The notes under the pieces: model-generated | Told to the model about the DNA's origin: nothing | The model's database searches: none | The model's input: the letters and a program-made list of their open reading frames with translations, nothing else | Translations under genes and position numbers: made by a program | Assembly (NCBI RefSeq): GCF_002355595.1 | Contig: NZ_AP017422.1 | Location: 4,964,823-5,028,822 of the forward strand | Reading direction: 5' to 3' | Length of the DNA: 64,000 nt | Source of the DNA: Filimonas lacunae | GTDB lineage: Bacteria > Bacteroidota > Bacteroidia > Chitinophagales > Chitinophagaceae | Shown here: one piece after another, positions 62,117-64,000 of the stretch | Position numbering within the stretch: position 1 is the stretch's first letter | How the letters are laid out: each line of letters begins with the position of its first letter

Positions 62117-63157
62117 TTGAAAACGGCCCTTTCCGATAGTAGCTTTTACCGTAGTTTTTTTAAATGGTGGCTGGTATGCGCTGTTATTCATGTAGCAGTA
62201 GTGTACAAAGACAACTTTGGCCTGATGCTGCCCATCACCGACAGCTTAATCAGCAACAACCTGCTGGCCGGCAGTTGCCTGCTTATCATTAACAACATGC
62301 GCTATTATTTACCGCGAAACGAAAAATACTGGTATATACTGGTAATAAGCGTGGTGTTAGGTGTAGTGTGCATGTTATTAACTCAATGGCTGTTAGTATT
62401 GGTAGGTTACAACAACCCGGAATATGTGGCCTTTGTAAAAGCATCTGCTCCTTTACGATTTGCATTCGATAGTTTACTGGTAGGTTTCATTGCCATGTTT
62501 GGCCTGCTGTGGTACACACAGCAGGAACAAACACTGACCGCACGCCGACAGGCAGATGCAGAAAAACTAACACGGGAAGCCGAGCTGTTTAAATTAAGAG
62601 AACAACTGCAACCGCACTTTTTATTCAACAGCCTTAACTCCATCAGCGCCCTCACCCGCACCGAGCCCGAAAAGGCCAGGCACATGATTCAGCAGCTGAG
62701 CGATTTTTTAAGAGGTACCCTGCGCAAAGATGGCAAGCAATGGGTTGTGCTACAGGAAGAACTGGCCGATTTGGAACTATACCTCGAAATAGAAAAGGTA
62801 CGTTTCGGTCACCGGCTGCAAACCTGCGTGGAATGCACAGAAGAAGCTATGACATTGCAGGTGCCTGCCCTGCTGTTGCAACCCGTAGTAGAAAACGCTA
62901 TTAAATTTGGTTTATACGATACCACCGAAGGCGTGGAAATTGTACTGAAAGCTTATAAAGAGAACGACAAACTCTTCATCACCGTTAGCAATCCCTTTGA
63001 TCCCGAAACAAGCGTTGGCGGCAAAGGAACCGGGTTTGGACTGGCTTCCATACAGCGTCGTTTGTTTTTACTCTTTGCCCGTACCGACCTTATTCAAACA
63101 CATACAGATAATACTATTTTTACCACCACGTTAATTATACCGCAGATTCATGATTAA
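62117..63157 (+). CDS. LytS-type sensor histidine kinase
   Basis: 346 residues from a TTG at 62117. The frame is open from 62048, inside the DUF4288 gene, but that stretch is not protein-like. Four hydrophobic helices (within about 15-140), then a His_kinase (LytS) domain with LREQLQPHFLFNSLNSI as phospho-His motif and HATPase (LQPVVENAIKFGLY, GTGFGLASIQRRL). Signals to the LytTR regulator at 63150-63914, which it overlaps by 8 bp, so the two are coupled. Confidence 0.88.
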   Translation: MKTALSDSSFYRSFFKWWLVCAVIHVAVVYKDNFGLMLPITDSLISNNLLAGSCLLIINNMRYYLPRNEKYWYILVISVVLGVVCMLLTQWLLVLVGYNNPEYVAFVKASAPLRFAFDSLLVGFIAMFGLLWYTQQEQTLTARRQADAEKLTREAELFKLREQLQPHFLFNSLNSISALTRTEPEKARHMIQQLSDFLRGTLRKDGKQWVVLQEELADLELYLEIEKVRFGHRLQTCVECTEEAMTLQVPALLLQPVVENAIKFGLYDTTEGVEIVLKAYKENDKLFITVSNPFDPETSVGGKGTGFGLASIQRRLFLLFARTDLIQTHTDNTIFTTTLIIPQIHD

Positions 63158-63914
63158 AGCCCTTGTGATAGATGACGAACCCCTGGCACGCAGTATTGTA
63201 AAAGAATACCTGCAGGCCTGGCCAGAGTTTACCATAGCGCAGGAATGCGGGGATGGATTTGAAGGCATTAAAGCTATTACGGCACACACACCGGATATCA
63301 TATTCCTGGATATTCAGATGCCTAAGATCAACGGATTTGAAATGCTGGAACTGGTAGAAAAAGCACCCGCCATTATATTCACCACCGCCTTTGATGAATA
63401 TGCCATTAAAGCATTTGAAACACATGCGGTGGATTATTTATTAAAACCGTTTAGCCAGGAAAGATTTGATAAGGCTATTCAAAAATGGCTAAACACCCGC
63501 GCCAACGCGGCCAATACACCCGCTGTCAACACCAGCGCCGACAATACACAGGCATTATTAGATACGGCCGCACAAGGCCCTGCCAACCAGCACCGTGTGG
63601 TAGTGAAAGAAGGCAGCAAAATCAAGATCATTCCCGTTCCTTCCATCCAATATATCGAAGCAGCCGACGATTATGTAAAAATTCATACAGCAGATGGCTG
63701 CTACCTCAAAAACAAAACAATGGCGCATTTTGAGCAGCTGCTGGGTGTACAGCAGTTTGTGCGCATTCACCGTTCTTACATCATCAACATACAACTCATC
63801 ACCCGTATAGATCCATACGAAAAAGACAGCCACCTGGTAATACTGCAAACCGGCATGCGATTACCCGTTAGTAAAAGCGGATATAGCCGCTTAAAAGAAG
63901 TACTCGGTTTGTAG
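63150..63914 (+). CDS. LytTR-type response regulator
   Basis: 254 residues. Receiver (VIDDEPLARS, phospho-acceptor Asp54 in IIFLDIQMPKINGFEM, Lys in LLKPFSQERF), an Ala/Asn-rich linker (115-145), and a C-terminal LytTR domain (VKEGSKIKIIPVPSIQYIEA, FVRIHRSYIINI, RLPVSKSGYSRLKEVLGL). DNA-binding output of the LytS kinase it overlaps. Probably autoregulates the LiaF-like operon, by analogy. Confidence 0.9.
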   Translation: MIKALVIDDEPLARSIVKEYLQAWPEFTIAQECGDGFEGIKAITAHTPDIIFLDIQMPKINGFEMLELVEKAPAIIFTTAFDEYAIKAFETHAVDYLLKPFSQERFDKAIQKWLNTRANAANTPAVNTSADNTQALLDTAAQGPANQHRVVVKEGSKIKIIPVPSIQYIEAADDYVKIHTADGCYLKNKTMAHFEQLLGVQQFVRIHRSYIINIQLITRIDPYEKDSHLVILQTGMRLPVSKSGYSRLKEVLGL

Positions 63915-63918
63915 TTGC

Positions 63919-63947
63919 TTGCCCTTAGTTCAGTTTGCCTATTTTTG
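63919..63947 (+). promoter_or_regulatory. promoter: TTG, 18 bp, TATTTTTG
   Basis: The best match in the window to the full Bacteroidota promoter: TTG at 63919-63921 and TATTTTTG at 63940-63947, 18 bp between (consensus 19), 18 bp before the ATG at 63966. Confidence 0.6.
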
Positions 63948-63965
63948 TGAAAAATTGTAACAATC

Positions 63966-64000
63966 ATGGAATTAAAGCAACTGATCCAGGACGCATGGGC
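63966..64000 (+). CDS. start of a gene cut by the window, possibly dapD
   Basis: Only 35 bases are visible, encoding MELKQLIQDAW and part of the next codon. This resembles the N-terminus of Bacteroidota tetrahydrodipicolinate N-succinyltransferase (DapD), an enzyme of lysine/diaminopimelate synthesis, but eleven residues are too few for a firm call. A good promoter precedes it. Confidence 0.4.
   Translation, partial: MELKQLIQDAW

Overview
The window looks like a chromosomal segment of a Bacteroidota bacterium, most likely a Chitinophagaceae-type genome. This is inferred from a SusC/SusD pair, a PorP/SprF protein beside a giant adhesin with a type IX secretion (T9SS) type B sorting domain, DUF4249 lipoproteins paired with a TonB-dependent receptor, many histidine kinases and LytTR regulators, and recurrent TAnnTTTG -7 promoter elements. 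I saw no tRNA, rRNA, CRISPR array, insertion sequence or prophage.

Layout. 1-4.7 kb: end of a TonB-dependent receptor, a degenerate 21-bp tandem repeat block (about 341-766) that reads as heptapeptide repeats on the minus strand, then a TonB receptor flanked by two paralogous DUF4249 lipoprotein genes, with an operator-like inverted repeat over its promoter. 4.9-9.4 kb: a histone-H1-like DUF6496 protein, a GH106 alpha-L-rhamnosidase, a small lipoprotein and an NTF2-like protein. 9.5-19.7 kb: a co-directional minus-strand run of response regulator, histidine kinase, 2190-residue T9SS adhesin, PorP/SprF and a membrane-anchored coiled-coil protein. 20.3-23.4 kb: a NarL-type regulator and two related histidine kinases, one with an altered H-box, separated by a perfect 16-bp inverted repeat. 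23.7-25.5 kb: a DUF4920 protein and an MscS channel. 25.6-30.8 kb: ECF sigma factor, its probable anti-sigma factor, a DUF4097-like protein and an outer-membrane beta-barrel protein. 31-33 kb: a divergent kinase / LytTR pair. 33-39.4 kb: a FecR-like protein and a small CarboxypepD_reg-like protein divergent from SusC/SusD.

39.4-43 kb: an FGE-like lipoprotein, a DEAD-box helicase, HU and a winged-helix regulator. 43-49.1 kb: a four-gene signalling operon (CHASE3/GAF hybrid kinase, CheR, CheB, REC-kinase) with no chemoreceptor or CheW gene in view. 49-60.7 kb: mostly housekeeping genes on the minus strand (dipeptide epimerase, 4-alpha-glucanotransferase, single-domain regulator, a MutS2 lacking Smr, PRiA4-ORF3-like protein, CCA-adding enzyme, TsaC, GT4 glycosyltransferase), plus msrA on the plus strand. 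60.8-63.9 kb: a compact plus-strand envelope-stress-like operon (LiaF-like protein, DUF4288, LytS-type kinase, LytTR regulator). A probable dapD starts at the right edge.

The dominant themes are cell-surface polymer uptake (TonB/Sus), T9SS surface display and dense signal transduction. The best candidates for something new are the heptad-repeat locus, the kinase-regulator/adhesin/PorP/coiled-coil unit, the CheR-CheB hybrid-kinase operon, the orphan FecR module next to SusCD, and several perfect inverted repeats in intergenic regions.
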